IMG/VR virus record: IMGVR_UViG_3300020457_000106
Coordinates: 1-23,099 of that record
Length of the DNA stretch: 23,099 bases
Direction: 5' to 3' (one strand)
Source: a virus
Part shown: in pieces, positions 7,755 through 16,000 of the stretch
Layout of the letters: every line of letters starts with the position of its first letter
Numbering within the stretch: position 1 is the first letter of the stretch
Translations under genes and position numbers: made by a program
Notes under the pieces: model-generated
The model's input: the letters and a program-made list of their open reading frames with translations, nothing else
Told to the model about the DNA's origin: nothing
The model's database searches: none

Positions 7755-8423
7755 ATGCACAAAATATTTTCAAATGGTTGTAGTTTTTTAACTCCGAGAC
7801 CAAAAGACGGTGTTAATACATTTGTGAGTGATATCATTGCTAAAGAATACAAGTGTGAGTTAACAAATTTAGCGATGGGCGGTAGAGGCAACGATAGGAT
7901 CAGTTTCAGCACAAAAGTTTGGTTCGAGCAAAACAATACAAAAGATATTTTTGCTATTATTGGATGGTCCAGTATGCACAGGAACGACTATGTAACTAAC
8001 GATGGTTGGAAAAAAGGCAGAATACCACAGACAGATTTAACCTGGAGAACATGGAAAACTTTGGACAATGTCAGTTTCATTCGTGAAAAAAGCGGATGGG
8101 ACATTGAAAATAATGGAATAATGAACTTCCTAGACAACGTGTTTGATTTGCAAAACTATTTTGAAAGGAAAAATATTCCTTATGTGATGTACAATGCTTT
8201 GCCAAACAGTTTTCAAACAGATGTAAGAGACTTTGAAGTGATAAAAAGTTGCCTCAACATGAAAAGATTTTTCATGCCCAACCTAAGTCACTACGAATTT
8301 ATCATTGATAAAAAATATTTTGTAAGTCAACAGGATCCACATCCAAGTTTACAAGGTCATAAAGAATGGGCCAAAATGTTAGTAGATTTCATAAAAGAAA
8401 ATAAATTAACTGACACTATTTGA
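7755..8423 (+). CDS. SGNH/GDSL hydrolase-like protein
   Basis: This 222-aa protein has the block order of SGNH hydrolases. FSNGCSF (residues 5-11) supplies a candidate nucleophile Ser10. NLAMGGRGNDRI (about 38-49) supplies Gly and Asn oxyanion residues. IIGWSSMHR (about 68-76) is a block III-like strand. DPHPSLQGH (about 193-201) near the C-terminus supplies the Asp/His pair. Such enzymes are esterases or acetyl-hydrolases, often acting on glycans. In a phage late region a role in deacetylating host surface polysaccharide or modifying virion glycans is plausible but inferred. It has no signal peptide. It has no SD, and a late motif sits 5 nt before the ATG. It follows a terminator, so it forms its own transcription unit. 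Confidence 0.7.
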   Translation: MHKIFSNGCSFLTPRPKDGVNTFVSDIIAKEYKCELTNLAMGGRGNDRISFSTKVWFEQNNTKDIFAIIGWSSMHRNDYVTNDGWKKGRIPQTDLTWRTWKTLDNVSFIREKSGWDIENNGIMNFLDNVFDLQNYFERKNIPYVMYNALPNSFQTDVRDFEVIKSCLNMKRFFMPNLSHYEFIIDKKYFVSQQDPHPSLQGHKEWAKMLVDFIKENKLTDTI

Positions 8424-8486
8424 AAAAAATCCACAGTCATACGATCCTAAGACAAAATAAGGTATTATAATCGATAAAATCATGGC

Positions 8487-8494
8487 TCTAAATA
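8487..8494 (+). promoter_or_regulatory. Late-promoter-like motif (TCTAAATA) with leader hairpin
   Basis: The TAAATA core (8489-8494) is followed by T. The predicted start is near 8500, immediately followed by a 5-bp hairpin GATTC(AATAAA)GAATC (8502-8517), then the strong SD AAGGAGG (8524-8530) of the 77-aa membrane protein gene. This is the long-leader class. Confidence 0.6.
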
Positions 8495-8536
8495 TTTCAC
8501 CGATTCAATAAAGAATCAAAACAAAGGAGGTCCAAC

Positions 8537-8770
8537 ATGGATTATCTTAACAAAGTAAAAGGATGGGCAAAAGGAATTGCTGACGTCGGTGTATCTTTCA
8601 TCGCATTAGGAATTGTTTTAGAAATTCTTTTTAATGGTCAAGGTATTCCGTTCTGGCCAAATGTTTCTGTAATAGGAAATGTCCAGGGCGTACTGCAAGG
8701 CTTTTCAGATCAAGGTTTGATCGGTTTAGTAGCAGTTTGGATTTTATATCATATCTACAATAGAAAATAA
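8537..8770 (+). CDS. Small two-helix membrane protein
   Basis: This 77-aa protein has a short amphipathic start (MDYLNKVKGWAKGIADVG), a first membrane segment (about residues 18-33, VSFIALGIVLEILF) and a linker with IPFWPNVSVIG. A second membrane segment (about 59-73, GLIGLVAVWILYHIY) is followed by a basic end, NRK. It has a strong SD, its own late motif upstream and a terminator downstream, so it is expressed as a monocistronic late gene. Small late two-helix membrane proteins can be holins, and similar proteins are common near gp23 in marine T4-like phages. No lysin lies next to it, so the holin role is only one possibility. A virion or membrane-remodelling component is another. Confidence 0.85.
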   Translation: MDYLNKVKGWAKGIADVGVSFIALGIVLEILFNGQGIPFWPNVSVIGNVQGVLQGFSDQGLIGLVAVWILYHIYNRK

Positions 8771-8801
8771 TATAAAAATCTAAAAATACATAATATCTGT
8801 G

Positions 8802-8838
8802 AGAGTGGTGTGACACATTAATTTGTTATCACCACTCT
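8802..8838. terminator. Bidirectional terminator between convergent genes
   Basis: The inverted repeat AGAGTGGTG (8802-8810) / CACCACTCT (8830-8838) has a further partial pairing TGACA/TGTTA inside. It lies between the plus-strand membrane protein gene and the minus-strand radical SAM gene. The T tract on the plus strand is weak, and on the minus strand the flank is A-rich upstream. It could serve both directions. Confidence 0.65.
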
Positions 8839-8843
8839 TTCAA

Positions 8844-9839
8844 CTAGTTGAATAATGCTAAAGTAGTATTTTGACTTGCAAGTATTTTTGAAGTTTGATC
8901 TGGAGTAATTTTAAATCTTGCTCTACTACAAGTATTACAGATCAATTTTTTCTTTTGTTTAGAATACATTTTATTATAAATCAATTTGTGTTCGTCCTGT
9001 AAATTTTTCCATACTTTTTCGATACCATCTGTAAAAACATTTCCATAATTTGTTAATTTTGTAGCATCATCACAACAAAGTACAGCAGTCCCGTCGACTA
9101 ATATTTCTATTCTTCTTAAAATTTTACCCATATCCATTACACATCCTTGCACAAATTGATCCTCATTGATAGCAAAGTTTTTTGATTCGGTCCATACTCC
9201 GTCTCCCTGTGACATCCTATTATGCAACCACCCTTGTTTTATTTTTACTTTACCTAAAGTGTAATTTAAAAATTCTTTTTTCAGTTCCGTTGCTTTAGCG
9301 TCAGATATAGGTCTATCTAGAGCATCCTTGATTCCAATCCTCATGAGTTGAGATACTTCTGGGTATTTGTTCTTTGCATTGATAAATCTTTTCTTGGTAA
9401 CTTCCCAATTTACACCCATGTACTTTTTAATATCTTCTGCGTTTATTCCAATAATAGATATATTCATTTTTTTTACAAGATGTCTATACTTGCTTATAAT
9501 TTTACAATTTTTATCTGTAAAAGAAATTCCGTTTGTTGTGATTGTTACCTGCATTTTGTTTTCGTTTGCTAGTTCTAAAATTAATTCCAAGTCAGGACAT
9601 ACCAAAGGATCAGAAAATCTCCATGGTTGAACGTGTGCTGTCCATGGCCTAACTTTATACTTTGTAAGTATGTTTGCAAAGTCTGTCATTAATGATCTTA
9701 TTTGTTCAGTTGACATTTTTTTGCCTCTATATTCTTTACTTTCTCCAAGCCAAGAGTAAGGACAACAATAACATTTTGCATTACACAAATTGATTGGCTC
9801 GAAAGATAGTTCTGTTGGTATAGGCAATAATGGGTACAT
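8844..9839 (-). CDS. Radical SAM/SPASM-domain protein
   Basis: This 331-aa protein has the radical SAM 4Fe-4S motif CNAKCYCC, which reads as CxxxCxxC with Cys19, Cys23 and Cys26, directly after the first strand (ELSFEPINL). ITTNGISF follows later. A C-terminal SPASM/twitch-like region carries a Cys in VQGCVM, then ILVDGTAVLCCDD, YGNVFTDGIEKVW and CNTC near the end, as in peptide- or protein-modifying SPASM enzymes. It would use SAM and iron-sulfur clusters for a radical modification, and the substrate is unknown. It lies alone on the minus strand within late genes, with a late motif (AATAAATA) ending 7 nt before its ATG and no SD, so it should be transcribed late. It could modify a small phage or host peptide or a virion protein. 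Confidence 0.9.
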   Translation of the reverse strand: MYPLLPIPTELSFEPINLCNAKCYCCPYSWLGESKEYRGKKMSTEQIRSLMTDFANILTKYKVRPWTAHVQPWRFSDPLVCPDLELILELANENKMQVTITTNGISFTDKNCKIISKYRHLVKKMNISIIGINAEDIKKYMGVNWEVTKKRFINAKNKYPEVSQLMRIGIKDALDRPISDAKATELKKEFLNYTLGKVKIKQGWLHNRMSQGDGVWTESKNFAINEDQFVQGCVMDMGKILRRIEILVDGTAVLCCDDATKLTNYGNVFTDGIEKVWKNLQDEHKLIYNKMYSKQKKKLICNTCSRARFKITPDQTSKILASQNTTLALFN

Positions 9840-9846
9840 ACAAGAA

Positions 9847-9854
9847 TATTTATT
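9847..9854 (-). promoter_or_regulatory. Late-promoter-like motif (AATAAATA), minus strand, short-spacing class
   Basis: On the minus strand the motif is followed by TTCTTGT and the ATG of the radical SAM gene (7 nt apart). T4-type initiation would give a leader of about 2 nt. There is no SD. Confidence 0.6.
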
Positions 9855-9878
9855 GAGTATTAATTATTATTAAAAACT

Positions 9879-9886
9879 GCTAAATA
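9879..9886 (+). promoter_or_regulatory. Late-promoter-like motif (GCTAAATA)
   Basis: The motif is followed by C. The predicted start near 9892 gives a leader of about 80 nt that contains two hairpins (9906-9942) and the SD AAGGAGG before the ATG at 9972. It is divergent from the minus-strand motif at 9847-9854, with 24 bp between them. Confidence 0.6.
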
Positions 9887-9903
9887 CAGTTGTCTAAAAT
9901 GAG

Positions 9904-9942
9904 AACCAACTTAAAGTTGGACTTATGCGGAACCAACCGCGT
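9904..9942 (+). repeat. Tandem leader hairpins with repeated AACCAAC
   Basis: Hairpin 1 is the palindrome CCAACTT/A/AAGTTGG (9906-9920). Hairpin 2 is GCGG (9927-9930) with CCGC (9937-9940), extended by A-T and G-U pairs, around the loop AACCAA. The heptamer AACCAAC occurs in both (9904-9910 and 9931-9937). They lie in the 5' leader of the 140-aa structural gene, upstream of its SD. Confidence 0.6.
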
Positions 9943-9971
9943 AGACCTAAAACGTCAAGGAGGACAATAAA

Positions 9972-10394
9972 ATGGGAAGACCAATAAAAAAAAGTAAAAT
10001 GGCTAGCGGAGCAAATGACTTCGGTGGTAACCTTTCAGGAAAAATCGCAGTAACGGCTTATAGACCATCAGGTGGTTCATTAGTTAATTCAACTACTGCT
10101 TACATTGTTTCACAAAGAGGATCAAGAAAGTTTAAAATACACTTAGAAGATTCATCTGAAGCAGTTTTTGAACTGAAAGCAGTTGCTCCAGGTTCATTAG
10201 CAAACACATCTAACCAGTTCTGTGTACAAATTATATTAGATGACTCAACAGTCGCTTATGTAAGTAAATTCTTTAACAACACAGTACACTATGTTACAGC
10301 CGGCGGTGTAACAGGTTCTAAACCTTACACACTAAAAGCAGAAGGAACTGACGAAGGTCAAGATTCTGGTAAAGCGAACATCGACGTTAGATAA
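9972..10394 (+). CDS. Virion structural protein of the MGRP family
   Basis: This 140-aa, beta-rich protein begins MGRPIKKSKMASG and continues with GGNLSGKIAVTAYRPSGG, YIVSQRGSRKFKIHL and a serine/glycine-rich end. Small proteins with an MGRP start are common virion structural proteins in T4-like marine phages. I recall this only as a family pattern, so the exact role (decoration or fiber accessory) is unknown. It has a strong SD (AAGGAGG, about 8 nt from the ATG), its own late motif and a structured leader. A terminator-like hairpin follows. It opens the tail-fiber/decoration cluster. Confidence 0.75.
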   Translation: MGRPIKKSKMASGANDFGGNLSGKIAVTAYRPSGGSLVNSTTAYIVSQRGSRKFKIHLEDSSEAVFELKAVAPGSLANTSNQFCVQIILDDSTVAYVSKFFNNTVHYVTAGGVTGSKPYTLKAEGTDEGQDSGKANIDVR

Positions 10395-10422
10395 TACTTA
10401 ATCAAGTAAAATTCGTGCTTTT

Positions 10423-10443
10423 GGGGGAGTATAATGCTCCCCC
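10423..10443 (+). terminator. Hairpin terminator after MGRP structural gene
   Basis: GGGGGAG (10423-10429) pairs with CTCCCCC (10437-10443) around a 7-nt loop, followed by ATTCTTT. The stem is strong but the T tract is interrupted, so termination may be partial. Confidence 0.7.
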
Positions 10444-10451
10444 ATTCTTTA

Positions 10452-10459
10452 CATAAATA
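10452..10459 (+). promoter_or_regulatory. Late-promoter-like motif (CATAAATA), short-spacing class
   Basis: Eight nt separate it from the ATG at 10468. The predicted leader is about 3 nt, with no SD. It lies directly after the hairpin at 10423-10443. Confidence 0.6.
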
Positions 10460-10467
10460 ATAGCAAT

Positions 10468-11310
10468 ATGTCAAAAACGGTAAGAAGTTCACAAGATATT
10501 ACTTTAAAAGCAGGTGCAGGATCTGGTGGTTCGCACAGGATCACTCTCGATGCAAAAGATGTGAGAATTCCTGGAAACCTATCTGTTGATGGAACACAAA
10601 CTACTATCAATTCCACTACACTTACTCTTGAAGACCAATTCATGGAAGTTAACAGAAATAACTCCACAGCAGGAACAGAAGACTCGGGAATATTTTTCAA
10701 TCAAGGATCAAGCAACAATCAAATATTTTTCTTTGATGCAGATCAAAACGAATTTGTTATAGGTCAAACAACACACGGATCAACAGTAAACACAATTTCA
10801 AATATTACTCCAGGACAAATTAAAATTGCGACAACTCCAGCACAAGGTGACCATGCCGCATCAAAAAGTTATGTGGACGCACAGGTATCAGGTGGTGGAT
10901 TCAGTATAGGATTTAGAGGTGATGACTCGGCAGTAGTTGCAGTTACTTCCGGAAACTCAGTACATATTGCAGGAGCAACAAACTTATCAACTGCGGCCAC
11001 TGAAGCGGACACAGTAACAATAACACTGGATTCAGACCTTACAAATATCACTTCAATTACATCAGATTCATCTAATGGAAATTTGACTTTAAAAGCAAAT
11101 GGAACTGGTGATATTGTAGTAAATGACACATTAACGTTTTCAAATGCGGCAAGTACTCCAACTGCATCAGCAGTAACAAAATTATACAACAAAACAGCAG
11201 GTGGTGGTGGAACTGGCCTGTATTTTAACAACTCAAATATCAGTTCTGGTACAGAAGGAGAACTGATAAGTAAAAGTAAAGCAACGGCATTAGCCATTGC
11301 ATTAGGATAA
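10468..11310 (+). CDS. Tail-fiber-like virion protein
   Basis: This 280-aa Ser/Thr/Asn/Gly-rich beta protein carries at residues about 35-64 the module GNLSVDGTQTTINSTTLTLE and onwards to VNRNNS. That module recurs in three other proteins here. It is followed by GIFFNQGSSNNQIFFFDADQ (compare GIMINRG...LYWDESNDKF in the 1221-aa protein) and by AASKSYVDAQV, a pattern seen in phage fibers. The C-terminal part has LTLKANGTGDIVVND repeats of fiber type. It is likely a fiber or baseplate-attached adsorption protein. The start codon has no SD and a late motif ends 8 nt before it. It is followed closely (7 nt) by the next structural gene. Confidence 0.75.
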   Translation: MSKTVRSSQDITLKAGAGSGGSHRITLDAKDVRIPGNLSVDGTQTTINSTTLTLEDQFMEVNRNNSTAGTEDSGIFFNQGSSNNQIFFFDADQNEFVIGQTTHGSTVNTISNITPGQIKIATTPAQGDHAASKSYVDAQVSGGGFSIGFRGDDSAVVAVTSGNSVHIAGATNLSTAATEADTVTITLDSDLTNITSITSDSSNGNLTLKANGTGDIVVNDTLTFSNAASTPTASAVTKLYNKTAGGGGTGLYFNNSNISSGTEGELISKSKATALAIALG

Positions 11311-11317
11311 AAAATAT

Positions 11318-11632
11318 ATGGCGATAACAAATTTTCAAGTAGCGGCAACAACAGGCTCAGCGGCCTTTACTGCATCTGCGGACACGGCTGTGACTGTAAT
11401 TTACATCACAAACAAAACAGATGGCGACGGTACTGTTGACATATATGTTACTCCAAATGGTGCATCAGTTAGTGCAAATCATCTAATTTATTCACAACTT
11501 ACTATTAAAGCAAGAGACACTTATATTTTAGATACTGAGAAACTAATATTAGAAACAGGTGCCAAAATTTATATAGTAGCACCAGACTCGGCGGCACAGT
11601 TCAACGCAACGATTTCAACTATAGGATTATAA
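11318..11632 (+). CDS. Small beta-sandwich virion protein
   Basis: This 104-aa protein begins MAITNFQVAATTGSAAFTAS, then VIYITNKTDGDGTVDIYVTP and a C-terminal strand block ending in FNATISTIGL. The alternation of hydrophobic strands and Thr/Asp/Asn turns suggests one compact beta-sandwich, like the C-terminal domain of the 843-aa fiber downstream. It is probably a virion decoration or fiber accessory protein. It lies 7 nt after the preceding gene and 4 nt before the next, so the three form one transcript. No clear SD is present. The function is inferred from shape and context. Confidence 0.7.
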   Translation: MAITNFQVAATTGSAAFTASADTAVTVIYITNKTDGDGTVDIYVTPNGASVSANHLIYSQLTIKARDTYILDTEKLILETGAKIYIVAPDSAAQFNATISTIGL

Positions 11633-11636
11633 TCTC

Positions 11637-12056
11637 ATGGGTAGATATGTAAAAAACCCACAACTAGTACAAGGTGGATCCACTGGAGTAGGTAATGTTA
11701 TTCCTGTTGGAACTACATCACAAAGGCCTGCAACATCATCAGCAGGATCAATGAGATACAACTCAACTCTTAATATGTTAGAATTCCATAACGGTACTGA
11801 ATATGTTCAAGTAAGAGGTGCTGTAAACGGACAACATCCAGTTACAGTTGATAATTTTACGTTAGATGGTTCAACGACTGCATTCACAATGAGTTTGACT
11901 CCAAAACATGAAAGAAATATTTTAGTGTTCATGGAAGGGGTATTTCAAAAACATAGTACGTATTCAGTTTCATCAAACACACTTACCTTAACACCATCAT
12001 ATCCAGCAGATGCAACTAAAGTTGTAACTGTTATTCACGGTTTAGATTTTGTTTAA
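11637..12056 (+). CDS. Short fiber/attachment protein with two shared fiber modules
   Basis: This 139-aa protein opens MGRYVKNPQLVQGG. It then has GTTSQRPATSSAGSMRYNST (the GTTAQRP-RYNST module found in three other places here). A C-terminal module follows, with DGSTTAFTMSLTP, RNILVFMEGVFQ, YSVSSNTLTLTP and ends in HGLDFV. The same C-terminal block closes the 344-aa protein and precedes the tail of the 843-aa fiber (DGSSTVF, VxIDxVMQEP). It is therefore a minimal version of a reusable fiber end. Its stop abuts the stop of the minus-strand fiber-like gene with no terminator between. Confidence 0.75.
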   Translation: MGRYVKNPQLVQGGSTGVGNVIPVGTTSQRPATSSAGSMRYNSTLNMLEFHNGTEYVQVRGAVNGQHPVTVDNFTLDGSTTAFTMSLTPKHERNILVFMEGVFQKHSTYSVSSNTLTLTPSYPADATKVVTVIHGLDFV

Positions 12057-12977
12057 TTAGATTGGAGATACGTTTCCAATTTCGCACCAAGTTCCAGGTG
12101 CACCAGACTTAACACATACCCATCCTAAAGTTTTTCCGGGTTCAGGTTTTGCATTCCAAACAATATCCCCTTGCTCATGATTGCCATTTGATGGCATAGA
12201 ATTTGCATAAGAATGAGTTTGTCCTTGATATCTTATTGCACCTGCAACTTCTAAATCTTCTTTGGGTGCTTTGACTTTTATTCCAATTTTATTGTCATGT
12301 GAAACAATTAATGTTGGTTCTCTGTTTGTACCTATTGCAAATTTATCAGATGTGTTTGTGCCTATGAATGGTGTATTTCCAACGACATCAAAAACTATTT
12401 CTAGACCATCTTTTGCAATTCCTAATACACCGCCAGGCGTTTCAACATTTATTCCAACTCTGCCTCCTTCGACAGTAAAAATATCTGCAACATTAATTTG
12501 CTTTAGGACACCTACTTCTGTTAGTTTTGATGATTTGACAGAATTTCCTAACCTATCTCTCCATAAAACTTCATTTCCACCTATTCTCACAGAGTTAGAT
12601 AACTCTAAATTTGTTGCGTTGGCAGTACTATAATGTAATGTATCACAATTAATTTGTCCTTTGATGTGTATATCATTTTCTACAGTAATTTTGTCATCGG
12701 CAATAGTAAGTTTTCTCTCAGAAGCATCATCTTTTATACCAGTTGATGCAAAAGTAGTAATTGTTCCACCATCTATTTTGTCGCCTGATACTTCGTTGTC
12801 AAAAAGGTCATTATTCCGCGAAGACAACTTTTCTAATGTTTCGTTTAATTTTTTTTCAGTCCAGTCAAGACGAGTTTGTAGGCTATAATTGTCACTAGAT
12901 AACTTGTCAAATCTGGCTTTTACTGCCTTTTCTACAAGTTCTTTGACTACTTCGTTAATGCTGTTTTCTATGGACAT
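12057..12977 (-). CDS. Minus-strand fiber-like protein with N-terminal coiled coil
   Basis: This 306-aa protein has a charged helical, coiled-coil-like N-terminus (about residues 1-60, including LQTRLDWTEKKLNETLEKL). It then has beta-rich fiber segments GTITTFASTGIKDD and ITVENDIHIKGQINCDTLHY, and two copies of a VGINVETPGG / IGIKVKAPKEDLEVAGAI motif that resembles the RIGIGTDSPG element of the MAIxRIxG proteins. It ends with GDIVWN, GWVCVKSGAPGTWCEIG, a C-terminal pattern seen on phage fiber and host-binding proteins. It is read from the opposite strand to the surrounding fibers. An exact T4 late octamer TATAAATA ends 6 nt before its ATG, with no SD. It is likely an alternative or accessory receptor-binding protein. 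Confidence 0.8.
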   Translation of the reverse strand: MSIENSINEVVKELVEKAVKARFDKLSSDNYSLQTRLDWTEKKLNETLEKLSSRNNDLFDNEVSGDKIDGGTITTFASTGIKDDASERKLTIADDKITVENDIHIKGQINCDTLHYSTANATNLELSNSVRIGGNEVLWRDRLGNSVKSSKLTEVGVLKQINVADIFTVEGGRVGINVETPGGVLGIAKDGLEIVFDVVGNTPFIGTNTSDKFAIGTNREPTLIVSHDNKIGIKVKAPKEDLEVAGAIRYQGQTHSYANSMPSNGNHEQGDIVWNAKPEPGKTLGWVCVKSGAPGTWCEIGNVSPI

Positions 12978-12983
12978 TAATGA

Positions 12984-12991
12984 TATTTATA
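12984..12991 (-). promoter_or_regulatory. T4-consensus late promoter (TATAAATA), minus strand
   Basis: Exact T4 late octamer on the minus strand, followed by TCATTA and the ATG of the minus-strand fiber gene. The predicted leader is about 1 nt. There is no SD. Confidence 0.75.
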
Positions 12992-13016
12992 GTGTTGTTT
13001 TGAGCGTCTAGAATAA

Positions 13017-13024
13017 AATAAATA
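13017..13024 (+). promoter_or_regulatory. Late-promoter-like motif (AATAAATA) before giant fiber gene
   Basis: Ten nt separate it from the ATG at 13035. The predicted leader is about 5 nt, with no SD. It is divergent from the minus-strand promoter at 12984-12991, with 25 bp between the two octamers. Confidence 0.55.
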
Positions 13025-13034
13025 ATTGTTAGTT

Positions 13035-16000
13035 ATGGCAATACAGCGAATACCAGGTGAATTATTACAATCTAATCTAACACGTAGTGGTGTGGATTTG
13101 GCGTTTGAAACGAACTTACTATACTTAGATGTTAGTAACGGACGTATCGGTATAGGTACGGACTCTCCTGGAGCATTCAAACTGGATGTAAACGGCACAG
13201 CACGTTTTCAAAATAATGTAACAGTTAACGGTGACCTAACCGTAACTGGCTCAACCACAACTGTAGATTCTAAAAATTTATCAGTTGAAGACAATATTCT
13301 TACACTAAATTCAGGCTCAAGTACAGCCACTTCCGCAGGTATAATGATCAACAGAGGATCTGCAGGTAACCCGGCTGTTTTATATTGGGATGAATCAAAC
13401 GATAAGTTCAAACTTGTAACAACAACATCAGATGGATCAACAACTTCTACCATAACTGACTCCGCATTCGCCAAACTGGCAGGTGCAGATCCAACTGCCG
13501 CTGACGACTTTGTGACCAAAAGATATTTTGAGGCAAATGCCGCTGGCGGAAGTGTTGTTGGAACAAATGTGACGGTCGGTACACCTGCCGACTCTAGTTT
13601 TGGTGATGGTGCCCTTGTAAGTTTAGGTTCAGCATCTTCTGTAACAGATGCATTAGACGACCTAAATGAAACAATGGAAAACATCAGAAACAATACATAT
13701 GTTAAATCTGTTGACTTCACTGCTGACGTCACGGCAGGCTCCGCCGGTCTTACTGTAACTCTTACCATAACAACAGTAGGTGGGGGAGCCAGCAGATACA
13801 ACATTGATTGGGGTACAGGTGAAACACCAACAAATGCTACCACGGATACAACTCCGTCACACACATATAGTTCAAATGTCAACTCGCCATTTACAGTAAC
13901 GGTAAGGGCATTCAATCATTCTGCTACTTCAGGATCAGCAGGATCGTTTGCAGAAAAAACTAGAGCAAACTTTATAACAATATTCACAGCACAACCGGTG
14001 CCTAACTTCTTCATATACGCGGCACCATCGGGAGGATCACCGATTACTAAAGCGGATAATGGTGCAACCGTATATTTAGAAAACACAACAACTAATACTT
14101 CAATGGCATCAGTAACTTATGATATAGATTGGGGCGACAGTTCTGAAAACTCTATTGCAAGTGATGGCGCCGCAGGTGGTGTAGGAGGAGGAAGACTTGC
14201 ACACACTTATACTAATAGTGCAGGTGATGATGGATCAACAATTGGTACAGGTACTGGCGATACAAGATACTCACCTAAACTTACATTGAGAACACACACA
14301 ACAGCAGACCCATCAGTGATACCGGCAAATGCACAGAAAAACTTTGATGTGTATTCTACTCATACCGCTCTTTACTCGGTTGCAGATTCTACTGTTAGAG
14401 GAATTAATGAAGAAGCAACATCAGGATTCCCTGTAACATTTACTAATAACACAGCAACTAATCCAGGTCCGCAATCAACCTTTACTGGTAACGTTTACAG
14501 TTGGAACTTTGGTGAAGGTGCAGGAAATCAAAATGTCAATGTTGGTTCAAACGCAAGTGGTGACACAAATAGAACTATTTCAAACACGTTCAATTTGTCA
14601 TCAGGACAACAAAATGCAGGTACAACTGTAACTTATACTACTTCTTTAAGTTTGGCAAACGGACATAGTACATCACCTTTCGCGGCTGATATGAAAATTA
14701 TTGTTGAGCCTGATGTTAGAGCAAACATTTCTGGTTCCGCTCCTATTGTTTCTACGAAAAGTGGAGATAATGCAAGAGACTTATACGATGTTACTGACCT
14801 AGATGGAGCCAACAGAGCATTAGTTAATTTCACAAATACTTCGCAACACGCAGATGATTACACATATGATTTCAAAGATGACTCGAGTGATACATTAAGT
14901 ATAGTAGAAGATGGATCAACTGCAGGTGTAGTTGGTGCAAACTTACAAAAAAACTTTGCAGGTACAAGTGCAGGAAACTTCACAACTAGATTTAGAGCAC
15001 ACGGAACACCAGACACAATTGAGCAAGACGACGAAGAAACAATAATTTTCACTATGAATTCAACTCCTAGTGCACCAGCAAATCTAAGCACAAAAAGTTT
15101 AACATTATCAGATTCAGCACAAGGTATAAATCCACATCTATGTGCAAATTTTGATGATGCTACTGGTTCAGCGCCAACATTGGCCGCAGGAACTTCTCTA
15201 GAATCATCTACTGCAAGACGTTATACAAGTGGTACAATAGATACAAACACAGCATCAAACTTTTTAACAAATAGTTGTAACGGAACAGGTTCTAATGTAA
15301 ACCAAACTGTTACAGCAAATATAAATGGTAGTGCCAGCGGTGCTAGAACTTTTACTACATCTGAGGGTGGTGCTAACAACAGTACTTTCACAAAACTTGT
15401 TATCACTAATCACAGAGATGCAGATGAGATTGGTGCGTTCCCTCAAAGATTATTTTTAGTTGCAACTGCAAAAATTACACAGGCACTTACTGATTACTCT
15501 ACTGGATTGAACGCTCAAAGAATTGAGAGTTCGGTAGGAGGTAACACTGGTTACGTACACGTGGTCAGAGACCTACTTACTGGTTCACCAACAGCATCTA
15601 TAGGATCTGTAACGCAGAATGCGGCAGGAAATTTAAGATATATTTCTGGTGTACCTTACTACAACGACGGTTCTCCAAGTTTGACAGTAACAGGATCGAC
15701 TGTGGCCAACTTCACAGGACAGGCATATCAAGATGCTTCAGATCCAGTTGAAATAGATCCAGGTACTAACCATGAAAGTACGTCTGGAAACATTATCAGT
15801 AACTTAGGTTTCACTTATGCAAATATAGACGGTGCGTCAACAATGTTAAGCAGTGGTATACCTGTAAAAAATACTGGAGTAGGCAGTGCATACACATTAG
15901 GAGCACTCACAGTACCTCTAGTAAACACACAAAGACGTTCAATTCAAAGTATTAAGATGAGAGCAAAGAACTGCAACGGTACAAGTGGTTATTCAGAAAA

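Noticed and set aside
8466-8471. TATAAT as a host sigma-70 -10 box
   Set aside because: No matching -35 element at proper spacing. A late motif lies just downstream.
13026-13034. Upstream TTG start for the giant adhesin gene
   Set aside because: Two homologous proteins in the window start exactly at MAIxRIxG, so ATG 13035 is preferred.
13208-13915. Long minus-strand frames within fiber genes (also at 10869-11351, 19057-19548, 19831-20247, 20830-21270, 21691-22167)
   Set aside because: Antisense shadows produced by Thr/Ser/Ala-rich codons of the fibers. No start signals.
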